From Prado023 sp963714995 (GTDB lineage: Bacteria; Actinomycetota; Actinomycetes; S36-B12; CAIYMF01), in the NCBI GenBank assembly GCA_963714995.1, contig CAVQQP010000019.1:62001-126000 (forward strand): a stretch of DNA of 64,000 nt. Reading direction: 5' to 3'. The notes below the pieces were generated by a model, which was not told the origin of the DNA, did not search any database, and saw only the letters and a program-made list of their open reading frames with translations. Positions 45,177 to 54,294 of the stretch are shown piece by piece. The position numbers and the translations under genes were made by a program. Position 1 is the first letter of the stretch, and each line of letters begins with the position of its first letter.

Positions 45177-46202
45177 TCAGGGCAGGGGTTGACGTCGCGG
45201 GGGCGGGGCTGCGCCTCCGTCCGGTCCGCTGGGATCCCCGGCGGATGCGTCTGGAGCTCCCGGGGCGCCCGGGCCGGTGTAGTCCTCGCCGTAGGCGCCC
45301 TTGGCCGGGCGGGTGCGCTTGGCCGGCAGGACGGTCCCGGGCGCCAGCCGGCGGCTGGCCAGCAGGAACCCCGTGTGCCCGGTCATGCGGTGGTCCGGAC
45401 GCACGGCGAGTCCCTCGAGGTGCCAGGTGCGCAGCATCAGCTCACTGGCCGCGGGCTCGGTGAAGCGCCCGTCGGCCCGCAGGGTCTCGGCCATCCGGGA
45501 CAGCTGCGTCGTGGTCGCCAGGTAGACCACGAGGATCCCACCGGGCATGAGCGCGTCGGCGACGGCATCCACGCACTCCCAGGGCGCCAGCATGTCGAGC
45601 ACCACCCTGTGCACGCCGGTCTCGGTCAGCCGCTCCTGGAGGTCCCCGACCTCGAGCGTCCAGTTCGGCTGCACGCCGCCGAGGAACCGCTCGACGTTCC
45701 CCCGGGCGATGTCGGCGAAGTCCGGGCGCCGCTCGAACGAGGTGACCCGACCGGTCGGGCCGACCGCCCGCAGCAGCGAGCAGGTCAGGGCCCCGGAGCC
45801 GACCCCGGCCTCGACCACGTGCGCCCCGGGGAAGATGTCGGCCAGCCCGACGATGGCGGCGGCGTCCTTCGGGTAGATCACCGTCGCCCCGCGTGGCATG
45901 GACAGGACGAAGTCGCGCAGCAGGGGGCGCAGCACGAGGTACGGGACGCCGGCGAGGGTGGTCACGACGATCCCCTCGGGCTGGCCGATGAGGTCGTCGT
46001 GGGACAGGGCGCCCTTGTGGGTGTGGAACTCCTTGCCCGGGACCAGGGGGAACGTGTGGTGCCGACCCTTGGGGTCGGTCAGCTGGACCAGGTCCCCGGG
46101 TTGCAGCGGCCCATGCCGGTCGGCGCGCGGCGCGGGCGGGGCTGTCGGCGGGGTCGGATGGGTCGGCTCGGTCATGTCGGTCGTGTCGGTCGGGTCGGTC
46201 AT
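45177..46202 (-). CDS. trmI: tRNA (adenine-N1)-methyltransferase (TrmI, m1A58)
   Basis: 341 residues. The SAM-binding motif VVEAGVGSGALTCSLLRAVGP and the following FERRPDFADIARGNVE, VVLDMLAPWE and GHTGFLLASRRLAPG match TrmI/Rv2118c. It methylates A58 in the tRNA T-loop. The N-terminus is a Thr/Asp/Pro tract encoded by a 9-bp repeat that includes the start codon; the C-terminal 60 residues are Pro/Gly-rich and dispensable-looking. Confidence 0.94.
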   Translation of the reverse strand: MTDPTDTTDMTEPTHPTPPTAPPAPRADRHGPLQPGDLVQLTDPKGRHHTFPLVPGKEFHTHKGALSHDDLIGQPEGIVVTTLAGVPYLVLRPLLRDFVLSMPRGATVIYPKDAAAIVGLADIFPGAHVVEAGVGSGALTCSLLRAVGPTGRVTSFERRPDFADIARGNVERFLGGVQPNWTLEVGDLQERLTETGVHRVVLDMLAPWECVDAVADALMPGGILVVYLATTTQLSRMAETLRADGRFTEPAASELMLRTWHLEGLAVRPDHRMTGHTGFLLASRRLAPGTVLPAKRTRPAKGAYGEDYTGPGAPGAPDASAGDPSGPDGGAAPPPRRQPLP

Positions 46203-46203
46203 G
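46168..46203. repeat. Four tandem 9-bp units spanning the trmI start
   Basis: TCGGTCATG, TCGGTCGTG, TCGGTCGGG and TCGGTCATG lie head to tail. On the coding strand they give the 3-residue repeat MTD-PTD-TTD-MTE. The first and last units each contain an in-frame ATG (at 46202 and 46175). Confidence 0.85.
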
Positions 46204-46245
46204 CGCTGACCCTATGCGCCGCGCGCCACCCGTCGGGTCCAGCGA

Positions 46246-47334
46246 TCAGCCCTTCAGCGCCGCCTCGATGTCGGTCACGAGCAGGACCCCGTAGACCAGG
46301 CCCTGCGGGTCGACCACCAGCAGCTCCTCCCGACCGCGCCGGGCCACCTCCGCGATCAGCTCGGTGCCGGCCAGGTCCCGGCTGATGGTCGCATCGGCGT
46401 CGATCGGTCGGGCCACCGACGCCACCGACACCCAGGGCCGGCGCTGCTCGGGCACCGCGGCGATCGCGTCGTGCTGCCCGATGCCGGTCGGGACCCCGCG
46501 GGCATCGACCACGACCAGCGCCCCGGCACCGGCGGCCGTCGCACGGCGGATCGCCTCGGCCAGTGGGAGGTCACGATCGACCGGGATGGCCCGCCGGGCC
46601 AGCCCTCCGGCGGTCAGCGAGCCCGCCCGAGTGCGCAGGTCGACCGCACGCAGCTGCCCCGTTGCCCCGGCGTAGAGCATCGCGGCCACCAGGCCGGCGA
46701 TGACGTACACGAGCAGGTCGGGCTGCACGCCGGTCAGCAGCGACAGGGCCAGCGGGGACAGCAGGGTGAGCAGGGCCACGCCCCGTCCCACCCAGGCCGC
46801 GACCACCGTGCCACGCCGTTCGGAGCCGGACGCCGCCCAGATCAGGCAGCGCAGCACGTTGCCCCCGTCCAGGGGGATGCCGGGCAGGGAGTTGTAGATG
46901 CCGATGATCACGTTGGCCCAGGTCAGCGCCCGCGCCAGCACGCCTGCGGCGCTGGCGGGATCCAGGACGCGCGTCGCCGCGTAGGTGACGCCGGCCAGGG
47001 CGAACGTGGCGATCGGGCCCGCAGCGGCCACCGTCGCCTCTGCCATCGGTGCCTGGCGATTGCGCTCGAAGTGGGTGACACCGCCCAGCAGCTGAAGCAC
47101 GACCCGGTGGACGGGGAACCCGAACGCCCGGGCGACCAGCGCATGGGCGAACTCGTGGACCAGCGTCGCCAGGCTCAGCAGCACCGCGAACACCAGCGCC
47201 AGGACCCACGGGCTCCAGGCGCTGTCGATCGTGAAGGCGGGGATCCACAGGTACGCCAGCAGCGCCACCCCCAGGATGCCGCTCATCGGGAACTCGACGG
47301 GGATCCCGGCGATGCGCGTCGTCGGGGTGGCCAC
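46246..47334 (-). CDS. Site-2 protease family (M50) intramembrane metalloprotease with CBS domains
   Basis: About 362 residues. The zinc motif HEFAH is in LATLVHEFAHALVARAFGFPV and the distal ligand in NSLPGIPLDGGNVLR, both within membrane helices. Two CBS units form the C-terminal third (RDLPLAEAIRRATAAGAGALVVVDARG and ELIAEVARRGREELLVVDPQGLVYGVLLVTDIE). It resembles mycobacterial Rip3-type proteases of unknown substrate. The start is uncertain: GTG at 47334 suits the family; GTG at 47382 is also open. Confidence 0.88.
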   Translation of the reverse strand: MATPTTRIAGIPVEFPMSGILGVALLAYLWIPAFTIDSAWSPWVLALVFAVLLSLATLVHEFAHALVARAFGFPVHRVVLQLLGGVTHFERNRQAPMAEATVAAAGPIATFALAGVTYAATRVLDPASAAGVLARALTWANVIIGIYNSLPGIPLDGGNVLRCLIWAASGSERRGTVVAAWVGRGVALLTLLSPLALSLLTGVQPDLLVYVIAGLVAAMLYAGATGQLRAVDLRTRAGSLTAGGLARRAIPVDRDLPLAEAIRRATAAGAGALVVVDARGVPTGIGQHDAIAAVPEQRRPWVSVASVARPIDADATISRDLAGTELIAEVARRGREELLVVDPQGLVYGVLLVTDIEAALKG

Positions 47335-47429
47335 CAATCCATCGTAGGCGTGCGGCTGGAGTGGCGCCGCCAAGGCGGACACGACGGCGCCGCACGTCCA
47401 GTGTCGGACCCCCGACGTAGGTTGGCGTC

Positions 47430-48275
47430 ATGCCCGATCCGAGCGACCTGAACCAGCGACCCACCCGTTCCCTGTCGCCCTCGCGTGCGCTGGACTTCCA
47501 GTCCTGCCCACTGCTCTACCGGTTCCGCGTCCTCGATCGGCTGCCGGAGCCACCCAGTCCGGCGGCCGTGCGCGGCACCCTGGTGCACTCGGTTCTGGAG
47601 GCGCTCTACGACCTCCCCGCCGATCAGCGGACCCTGGACGAGGCGATCGGCCTGGTCGGCCCGCAGTGGGACCTGCTCGTCGCTGAGCGCCCCGAGGTGG
47701 TCGGGATGCTGGCGGAGGACGACACCGACCCGTTGGAGTGGCTGCGCGGCGCCGGGGACCTGGTCGAGTCGTACTTCGCGATGGAGGATCCCACCCGGCT
47801 CGAGCCCGCCGCCCGTGAGCTGCAGGTGCAGGCCGCACTGCCCTCGGGGTTGGTGCTGCGCGGCTTCGTGGACCGGCTCGATCGCGCGCCCACCGGGCAG
47901 CTGCGCGTCGTGGACTACAAGACCGGCAAGCCACCGGGCGTCGGGTTCGAGGCCCGGGCGATGTTCCAGATGCGGTTCTACGCCCTGGCCCTGTGGCACA
48001 TGCACGGCGAGCTGCCGACCATGCTCCAGCTGATGTACCTGTCCACCGGGGTCGTGCTGCGCTACGAGCCCGACGAGGAGGACCTGCGGGCGATGCAGCG
48101 CAAGGTCGAGGCGCTGTGGACGGCGATCGAGCGGGCGATGGAGACCGGCGACTGGCGAGCCAGGCCCTCCGCTCTCTGCACGTGGTGCGCGCACCAGTCG
48201 GTGTGCCCGGAGTGGGGCGGCACTCCCCCGCCACTGCCGATGGCGGGCGCCACCCCCACAGCGGCTGCGGAGTAG
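47430..48275 (+). CDS. RecB-family PD-(D/E)XK nuclease
   Basis: 281 residues. LSPSRALDFQSCPLLYRFR is the N-terminal signature; GFVDRLDRAPTGQLRVVDYKTGK holds the Asp and the D-Y-K catalytic residues. The Cys in FQSCP together with CTWCAHQSVCPEW could hold a 4Fe-4S cluster as in AddB/Cas4-type nucleases. It matches the Rv2119 position next to trmI. Confidence 0.92.
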   Translation: MPDPSDLNQRPTRSLSPSRALDFQSCPLLYRFRVLDRLPEPPSPAAVRGTLVHSVLEALYDLPADQRTLDEAIGLVGPQWDLLVAERPEVVGMLAEDDTDPLEWLRGAGDLVESYFAMEDPTRLEPAARELQVQAALPSGLVLRGFVDRLDRAPTGQLRVVDYKTGKPPGVGFEARAMFQMRFYALALWHMHGELPTMLQLMYLSTGVVLRYEPDEEDLRAMQRKVEALWTAIERAMETGDWRARPSALCTWCAHQSVCPEWGGTPPPLPMAGATPTAAAE

Positions 48276-48305
48276 TCACCCGGGTCCCGGCGCTCCGGCT
48301 GCCGG

Positions 48306-50840
48306 CTACTCCGTCCGGATCGCCATCAGCACGTCGAGGTTGGCCGCGCGTCGCGCCGGCCAGACGGCGGCCAGGACACCCACGACTGCCGTCGCCACGA
48401 GCACCACGACGATCAGCGTCCAGGGGATGGCCAGCTCGGTGATCCCGTCGTTGACGAGCAGCCGCTGCAGGGCGATGCCGAGCAGCAGGCCGAGGGCCAC
48501 ACCGGTGAACGCGCCGAAGAAGCTGATCACGATCGACTCCCAGCGGATCATCGTGCGGACCTGCGCACGCAGCATCCCGACGGCGCGCAGCATGCCGATC
48601 TCACGGGTGCGCTCGATGATCGACAGGGCGAGGGTGTTGACCACGCCGAAGATGGCGATGATCACGCTGAGCCCCAGCAACGCGTAGACCAGGCTCAGCA
48701 GCTGGTTGATCTGGCCGGAGATGCTCTCCTTGAACTCGGTCTGGTCCAGGATCTGGACGGTCGGGTAGGCGGCCTGGATCGCATCGAGCTCGGCCCGGAC
48801 CGTGTCGATGTCGGCGTCGGGGTCGAGCGGTGCGTAGAGGAACGAGTCGACGGCGGGCAGTCCGGCCGCCTCCATCGTCTCCAGGGACACGACCCAGCCG
48901 GAGAACGCCGTCTGGCCCTCGTAGAGCTGCTGCAGGACGAACGACTCCTGCTGTCCATTGCCCCACGTCACCTCGACGGTGTCCCCGATCGCGAGCCCCG
49001 CCGCCGCTGCCGTCTCCACATCGGTGACGATCCCCCCTGCGGCCAGGGCCGCAGCCTGCAGGCCCAGGGTCTGGACCTGCCCGATCGTCTCGGGCTGCAC
49101 GCCGGTGACCGTCACCTCGTCGCCCTCGACGAGGGCGGGCACCTGCCGGACACGGGAGACCAGGGCCACCCCGGGCACGGCCTCGATGGCATCCCCGACC
49201 TCGGTGGAGAACGGCACGAAGCTGGTGGGCTGGACGATGAAGTCGGCGGTGATGAGGTCATCGACGAGCGCGTCGGTGGACTTGGTCGTCGAGGAGCCGA
49301 GCACGCCGATCGCGGTCACGAGGGCCAGCCCCACCAGGATTGCGGTCGCCGTCGCGGCGGTCCGGCGCCGGTCGCGCTGGGCGTTGCGCACGGCGAGGGT
49401 GCCCACGGACCCGAGCCGCGTGACCGGGGCTCCCACGGCCCCCACCAGGCCGCGGCTGAACACCGGGGCCAGGACGATGACCCCGAGCAGGAGCCCGAAG
49501 GCCCCCAGACCGGCCACCGTCAGCCGCCGCGGGAGGTCCTCGGCCAGGACCGCCACCAGCAGGGACAGGGCCCCGAGGCCGGTGAGCAGCCCACCGGCCA
49601 CTGCCCGAACCCGCAGTCCCTTGGCCGGCAGGGCGATGTCATCGCGCATGGCGGCCACGGGGGGCACCTGGGAGGCGCGCCGTGCCGGGAACCACGCGGC
49701 GACCACCGTGACGATCACGCCGACCGCCATGCCGAGGACGATCGTCCGGGGAGCCAGGACCAGGTTCCCGGCCGGGAGCTCCGCGCCGATCACGCCGAGC
49801 AGCTCCCGCAGGCCCATGGCCACGCCGATGCCGAGCAGGATCCCGAGCACCCCGCCCAGGAGCCCGAGCAGGAAGGCCTCCCCGACCACGGACCAGGTGA
49901 TCTGGCGCTTGCTGGCACCGATCGCGCGCAGCAGCGCCAGCTCCCGGGTGCGCCGGGCGACCAGCATCGAGAAGGTGTTCAGGATGATGAAGGTGCCCAC
50001 GAACAGGGCGATGAAGGCGAAGACCAGCAGGAAGGTGTTGATGAACCCCAGCGCCGTGCTCAGCTGCTCGGCGGCCTCGTCCTGGAGCTCCTGCCCGGTG
50101 GAGACCTCGTAGCCGGGGCCGAGCAGGGCCGTGAGGTCGTCGCGCAGCGCCTCGGGCGTCGTGCCCGCCTCGCCCACGATCGAGACCTGGTTCCAGGCGT
50201 CCTCCCCGACGAAGGTCTCCTGGGCGTACTGGCGGTCGAACAACGTCAGGGTGGCCCCGGCGAGGCCCCCGCTGACCCCGTACCGGGCGAGTCCGACGAG
50301 CGGCGCCTCGAAGCGCGGTCCCTGCGTCACCACGGTGACCGTGTCCCCCACCTCGAAGCCGCCCTTCTCGGCGGTCTGCAGGTCGACGACGATCTCCTCG
50401 GGGGCGCTCGGGGCGCGGCCCTCCACGAGGGACAGTCCGCTGAGCTGGGGGTCATCGGGATACTCCGGGAAGGAGAACCCGAACTGGGGCGGGCCGTTGC
50501 CGCCGATCTGCTCCCCGGCCTCGTCGAGCAGTGTCACGCCGAGGGTCTGGACGTCCCCGGTCGCCCGGGCCACCCCGGGCATCGCGCGGACCTCCTCGAG
50601 CACGGACTCGGGCACGACCGAGACCACGGAGCCGCGTCCATCGTCACCGCCCACCTCGAGCTGCTGGGTCACGACGACGTCGGGGACCTCGTTGGCGAAC
50701 AGCTCGTCGAAGGTGCCCTTGAGCGTGTCGGTGAAGATGAAGGTGCCCACCACGAAGGCCACGCCGAGGACCACGGCCAGCCCGGACAGGAGCATCCTGG
50801 CCTTGTGCGCCTTGAGGGAGCGCCATGTTGCCTTGAGCAT
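48306..50840 (-). CDS. ABC transporter permease (FtsX/MacB-like)
   Basis: 844 residues. An N-terminal helix (LLSGLAVVLGVAFVVGTFIFTD) is followed by an extracellular domain, then two FtsX units: three helices at about 260-390 and three near the C-terminus (LLSLVYALLGLSVIIAIFGVVNTL, ending AAVWPARRAANLDVLMAIRTE). Cognate ATPase is directly upstream. The substrate is not inferable; these systems export lipids, peptides or act on lipoproteins. Confidence 0.92.
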   Translation of the reverse strand: MLKATWRSLKAHKARMLLSGLAVVLGVAFVVGTFIFTDTLKGTFDELFANEVPDVVVTQQLEVGGDDGRGSVVSVVPESVLEEVRAMPGVARATGDVQTLGVTLLDEAGEQIGGNGPPQFGFSFPEYPDDPQLSGLSLVEGRAPSAPEEIVVDLQTAEKGGFEVGDTVTVVTQGPRFEAPLVGLARYGVSGGLAGATLTLFDRQYAQETFVGEDAWNQVSIVGEAGTTPEALRDDLTALLGPGYEVSTGQELQDEAAEQLSTALGFINTFLLVFAFIALFVGTFIILNTFSMLVARRTRELALLRAIGASKRQITWSVVGEAFLLGLLGGVLGILLGIGVAMGLRELLGVIGAELPAGNLVLAPRTIVLGMAVGVIVTVVAAWFPARRASQVPPVAAMRDDIALPAKGLRVRAVAGGLLTGLGALSLLVAVLAEDLPRRLTVAGLGAFGLLLGVIVLAPVFSRGLVGAVGAPVTRLGSVGTLAVRNAQRDRRRTAATATAILVGLALVTAIGVLGSSTTKSTDALVDDLITADFIVQPTSFVPFSTEVGDAIEAVPGVALVSRVRQVPALVEGDEVTVTGVQPETIGQVQTLGLQAAALAAGGIVTDVETAAAAGLAIGDTVEVTWGNGQQESFVLQQLYEGQTAFSGWVVSLETMEAAGLPAVDSFLYAPLDPDADIDTVRAELDAIQAAYPTVQILDQTEFKESISGQINQLLSLVYALLGLSVIIAIFGVVNTLALSIIERTREIGMLRAVGMLRAQVRTMIRWESIVISFFGAFTGVALGLLLGIALQRLLVNDGITELAIPWTLIVVVLVATAVVGVLAAVWPARRAANLDVLMAIRTE

Positions 50841-50844
50841 GCCC

Positions 50845-51705
50845 TCAGCCCTGCTCGGGCGCGGGATCCGAGGCAGACGACCCCGCTGCCGGGTACTCGA
50901 TGCTGACCGGCTCGGAGACCACGGAGCCGTGGGCGCCCGCGGCCTGCTCGAAGGTCATCATCCGCTCGAGGATCGCGGGGGCATCCGGATCGAGGAGCTC
51001 ATCGACGAACGCCCCGTCCGCCAGGAACACCACGCGGTCCGCGTAGGCCGCGGCATGGGCGTCGTGGGTGACCATGACGATCGTCTGGCCGAACTCGTCC
51101 ACGCTGCGCCGCAGGAACCCCAGCACCTCGGCGCCCGAGCGCGAGTCGAGGTTCCCGGTGGGCTCGTCGGCGAAGATGATGTCGGGCCGGGTGGCCATGG
51201 CACGGGCGCAGGCGACACGCTGCTGCTGCCCGCCGGAGAGCTCGCTGGGCCGGTGGGTCAGGCGATCGGCCAGGCCGACTGTCCCGACCACGAGGTCGAA
51301 CCACTCCCGGTCGACCTTGCGCCCGGCGATGTCCAACGGCAGGGTGATGTTCTCCTCCGCAGTGAGCGTGGGCACGAGGTTGAAGGCCTGGAACACGAAG
51401 CCCATGCGCTCCCGGCGCAGCCGGGTCAGGTCGTTGTCCTTCATGGTGGTGAGGTCGGAGTCGCCGATGAAGACCTTCCCCGCCGAGGCAGAGTCCAGGC
51501 CGGCCATGCAGTGCATCAGCGTCGACTTGCCCGAGCCGGAGGGTCCCATGATCGCGGTGAACCGGCCGACCTCGAACTCGACATCGACCGAGCGCAGGGC
51601 GACGACCTTGGTCTCGCCCTCGCCGTAGACCTTGCTCAGGCCCACGGCCCGGGCCGCAGGGCTACCGGGCTGGGACACGTCGACAGCGGCACTTGCCTCA
51701 GACAT
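50845..51705 (-). CDS. ABC transporter ATP-binding protein (LolD/MacB type)
   Basis: 286 residues. Walker A GPSGSGKS, Q-loop FVFQAFNLVPTLTAEEN, signature LSGGQQQR, Walker B DIIFADEPTGNLD and switch VTHD are intact. It powers the FtsX-type permease encoded 4 bp downstream. A C-terminal extension of about 40 residues is not part of the ATPase fold. Confidence 0.95.
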   Translation of the reverse strand: MSEASAAVDVSQPGSPAARAVGLSKVYGEGETKVVALRSVDVEFEVGRFTAIMGPSGSGKSTLMHCMAGLDSASAGKVFIGDSDLTTMKDNDLTRLRRERMGFVFQAFNLVPTLTAEENITLPLDIAGRKVDREWFDLVVGTVGLADRLTHRPSELSGGQQQRVACARAMATRPDIIFADEPTGNLDSRSGAEVLGFLRRSVDEFGQTIVMVTHDAHAAAYADRVVFLADGAFVDELLDPDAPAILERMMTFEQAAGAHGSVVSEPVSIEYPAAGSSASDPAPEQG

Positions 51706-51793
51706 GGGGGGACCTTCCTGGAGTCAGGATGCCCAGTTTACGGGCGTTGCGCCCCATCGGCCCGACGCGTGTCCACCGAAGCCCCGGTGATGA

Positions 51794-52555
51794 TCAGGCG
51801 CGCACGACCTCGGGTCCGAGCGCCTCGATCGCGGCGACGGCGGCGTCGGGGAGGCCTGAGTCGGTGACGACCACGTCGACCTCGGCGAGGTCGCCGACGT
51901 GCGCGAAGTGGTTGAGGCCGAACTTGGTGTGGTCGGTGAGCAGGACCCTGCGCCGGGCCGCGGCGATGAACGCCCGCTTGACTGCGGCCTCGGAGCTGTC
52001 CGGGGTGGTCATGCCCCGCTCGATCGAGAAGCCGTTCGTCCCGAGGAAGACAACGTCGAGGTGCACGGTTCGCAGGTACTCGAGGGCGACCTCATCAACG
52101 GTCGTGAGGGTCCGACCCCGCAACCGTCCACCGACGATGTGGACGGTGAGGTCCGTGCGCTCCGCGAGCGGCAGGGCGATTGCCAGGTTGTTGGTGACCA
52201 CTGTGAGCGACCGGTCGAAGGGCAGGATCTCAGCGAACCGGTGGGTCGTCGATCCACCGTCGAGTGCGATCGCGCCCTCCTCGGGGAGCCACGCGAGGGC
52301 TGCCTCGGCGATCCGCGCCTTCTCCTGGGTGTGCACCGACTCACGCACCGACAGGGCAGGCTCGAAGCCACTGTCGTCGGCCAGGATCGCACCGCCATGG
52401 ACTCGCTGCAGCACACCCTGGCGCTGGAGGGCTGTCAGGTCCCTGCGCACCGTCTCCGGCGTGACGTCGAGGGTCTCGGCGAGCTCGCCGACGTCCACGC
52501 GACCCGTGGACCGCGCCAGGCCCAGGATGGCCGTCCTACGTTCCTCTGCGTACAT
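51794..52555 (-). CDS. DeoR/GlpR family transcriptional regulator
   Basis: 253 residues. The N-terminal HTH (GRVDVGELAETLDVTPETVRRDLTAL) and the C-terminal sugar-phosphate sensor (ALDGGSTTHRFAEIL, VVTNNLAIALPLAE, LGTNGFSIERGMTTPD) are typical. Last in the mannitol PTS operon, it probably represses it in response to a phosphorylated sugar; this is inferred from position. Confidence 0.93.
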   Translation of the reverse strand: MYAEERRTAILGLARSTGRVDVGELAETLDVTPETVRRDLTALQRQGVLQRVHGGAILADDSGFEPALSVRESVHTQEKARIAEAALAWLPEEGAIALDGGSTTHRFAEILPFDRSLTVVTNNLAIALPLAERTDLTVHIVGGRLRGRTLTTVDEVALEYLRTVHLDVVFLGTNGFSIERGMTTPDSSEAAVKRAFIAAARRRVLLTDHTKFGLNHFAHVGDLAEVDVVVTDSGLPDAAVAAIEALGPEVVRA

Positions 52556-52590
52556 CCAATGCCCTCCGAGTCCTCCGCCGGGTCGCCGTT

Positions 52591-52645
52591 GATCCGGGAG
52601 GCGCGGCGCCCGGGGATACGTCCCGGGCAGCGCCCCTCCCGGATC
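52591..52645. terminator. Nested stem-loop after the polyol dehydrogenase gene
   Basis: GATCCGGGAGG (52591-52601) pairs with CCTCCCGGATC (52635-52645) over 11 bp, enclosing a second stem GCCCGGG/CCCGGGC (52608-52614 with 52622-52628). It starts 8 bases past the dehydrogenase stop and precedes the DeoR gene, so it may terminate or attenuate readthrough into it. Confidence 0.7.
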
Positions 52646-52652
52646 ACGTCGG

Positions 52653-53696
52653 TCATGGCTCGATCGTCACCTTGATGGCGGTTCCACCGATCACAGCCTC
52701 GACTCCCTCGACGAACTGCTCGAGCGACATCCGGTGGGTGATCAGGTCCTTGACCGGCACCTCTCCCGAGGCGATGTACTCCAGGGCCCGTCGGTTGTGC
52801 GCCGGGCTGGAGCCGTTGGCCCCCACCACCGTCAGCTCTCGGTAGTGCACGACGTTGGAGTCGAAGGTGATGGTCGGCTTGTCCTTCGGAAGCCCCCCGA
52901 ACAGGCTGATCCGGCCGCGCAGGGCAGCCATCTGCAGGGCATCCTCCTGGGCCTTCCCGGACCCTGCCGCCGTGATGATGACGTCGGCGCCCCGGCCTCC
53001 GGTGAGGCGCAACACCTCGGCCACCGGATCGACCTCCGCCGAGCAGATCGCGTGATCCGGCTCCACCCGCTCGGCAGAGAGGTCCAACCGCTCCCGCGAG
53101 AGCTCCACGAGGAAGACCTCACGAGCCCCCCGCGCGCGGGCCAGGCGCACGTGGATGCAGCCGATCGGCCCAGCACCCACGACCACGACGACGTCGCCCT
53201 GCCCGACGTTGGCCAGCTCCTGGGCGTTCAGGGCACAGGCGAACGGCTCGGCGACCGAGGCCTCGGCGAAGGAGACGTGCTCCTCGATCCGGTTCAGGCC
53301 GTCGACCTTGAGGACCTCCTCGGGGATGATGATGTACTGCGCGAGCCCACCGTCCCAGTGGTACCCGACGGCCTTCTGCGTCGGGCAGACGGTCTGCCAG
53401 CCACGCTGGCAGTACTCGCACTCCCCGCACGGCACGGCAGCGATCACCTGGACCCGGTCGCCGACGCTCCAGTCCCCGATTGCCTCTGCCCCGACCTCGA
53501 CGACCTCCCCGGCCAGCTCGTGGCCGAGGACCCGCGGCGGGTCGAGGCGGTGGTGGCCGTGGTGGAAGATCTTGGCGTCGGTCCCGCAGATCGAGTTGGC
53601 GCGGACGCGCAGCTTGACCTCCTTGGGGCCCGGCGTGGGTTCGGGGATGTCCTCCAGGCGGACGTCCTCTGGGGCGTAGTAGCGCACAACACGCAT
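52653..53696 (-). CDS. Zinc-dependent alcohol/polyol(-phosphate) dehydrogenase
   Basis: 347 residues. Catalytic zinc ligands are in NSICGTDAK (Cys) and VLGHELAGEVVEVG (His-Glu). The structural zinc cysteines are in CGECEYCQRGWQTVC. VVVVGAGPIGCIHVRLA is the NAD-binding loop. It is a medium-chain dehydrogenase like sorbitol or galactitol-1-phosphate dehydrogenases. Next to a mannitol PTS lacking a classical MtlD, it most likely oxidises the imported hexitol phosphate to a ketose phosphate. Confidence 0.9.
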   Translation of the reverse strand: MRVVRYYAPEDVRLEDIPEPTPGPKEVKLRVRANSICGTDAKIFHHGHHRLDPPRVLGHELAGEVVEVGAEAIGDWSVGDRVQVIAAVPCGECEYCQRGWQTVCPTQKAVGYHWDGGLAQYIIIPEEVLKVDGLNRIEEHVSFAEASVAEPFACALNAQELANVGQGDVVVVVGAGPIGCIHVRLARARGAREVFLVELSRERLDLSAERVEPDHAICSAEVDPVAEVLRLTGGRGADVIITAAGSGKAQEDALQMAALRGRISLFGGLPKDKPTITFDSNVVHYRELTVVGANGSSPAHNRRALEYIASGEVPVKDLITHRMSLEQFVEGVEAVIGGTAIKVTIEP

Positions 53697-53754
53697 GATC
53701 AGTCCTCTTCTTCGTCGTATGGCGTGAGCAGGTCGAGTGGGGTGGGCACCGGGG

Positions 53755-54294
53755 TCAGGCCAGCTTCACGCTGTCCAGGACCGCCGTGACGTCCGCCCTC
53801 GTCGTGGCCGCATCGAGAGCCGCCAGCTTGTCCTCATCGAGGAAGACGTGGGCGATGCTGCCGAGCAGCGCGAGGTGGTCGTCGCCGGCTCCGGCGATCC
53901 CGACGACGAATCGGGCCAGTTCGCCGTCACCGTTCCAGTCGATGCCCTCCGGGTAGCGGATGAATGACAGGCCGGTGGCATGGATCGAGAGCTTCGCGTC
54001 GTTCGTGCCGTGCGGGATGGCCAGGTGGTTGCCCACGTAGGTCGAGACCGACGTCTCCCGGTCGTGCATCGACTGAACGTACTCCGGTGAGACCGCGCCC
54101 GTGGCGACGAGCAACTGGCCGGCCTCGTCGATCGCCTCGTCCCGGGTGCGCGCGCTGCCGCTCAGGACGATGGCCTCGTCGGGAAGCAGCGTGCGCAGCC
54201 GCGGCGCTGGGGCGACCGAGGATTCCGGGGCGGCTGACGATGCGCGGGGCGGCTGAGGATGCGGCCCCCATGCCCGCAGGGACCGGGACAGCAC
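53755..54294 (-). CDS. PTS mannitol/fructose-type EIIA domain
   Basis: 179 residues from a GTG. The phospho-accepting histidine is in NHLAIPHGTNDAK, with GQLLVATGAVSPEYVQSM and VVGIAGAGDDHLALLGSIA typical of EIIA-Mtl. The first 40 residues are a Pro/Ala/Ser linker without a good ribosome-binding site. A 19-bp tandem duplication lies in this linker; removing one copy fuses this frame exactly to the upstream EIICB, so it appears to be the detached third domain of an ancestral EIICBA. Confidence 0.85.
   Translation of the reverse strand: MLSRSLRAWGPHPQPPRASSAAPESSVAPAPRLRTLLPDEAIVLSGSARTRDEAIDEAGQLLVATGAVSPEYVQSMHDRETSVSTYVGNHLAIPHGTNDAKLSIHATGLSFIRYPEGIDWNGDGELARFVVGIAGAGDDHLALLGSIAHVFLDEDKLAALDAATTRADVTAVLDSVKLA

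Noticed and set aside
52653..53696. L-threonine 3-dehydrogenase
   Set aside because: The protein is similar at family level, but a polyol-phosphate role fits the PTS operon better and no glycine C-acetyltransferase gene is adjacent.
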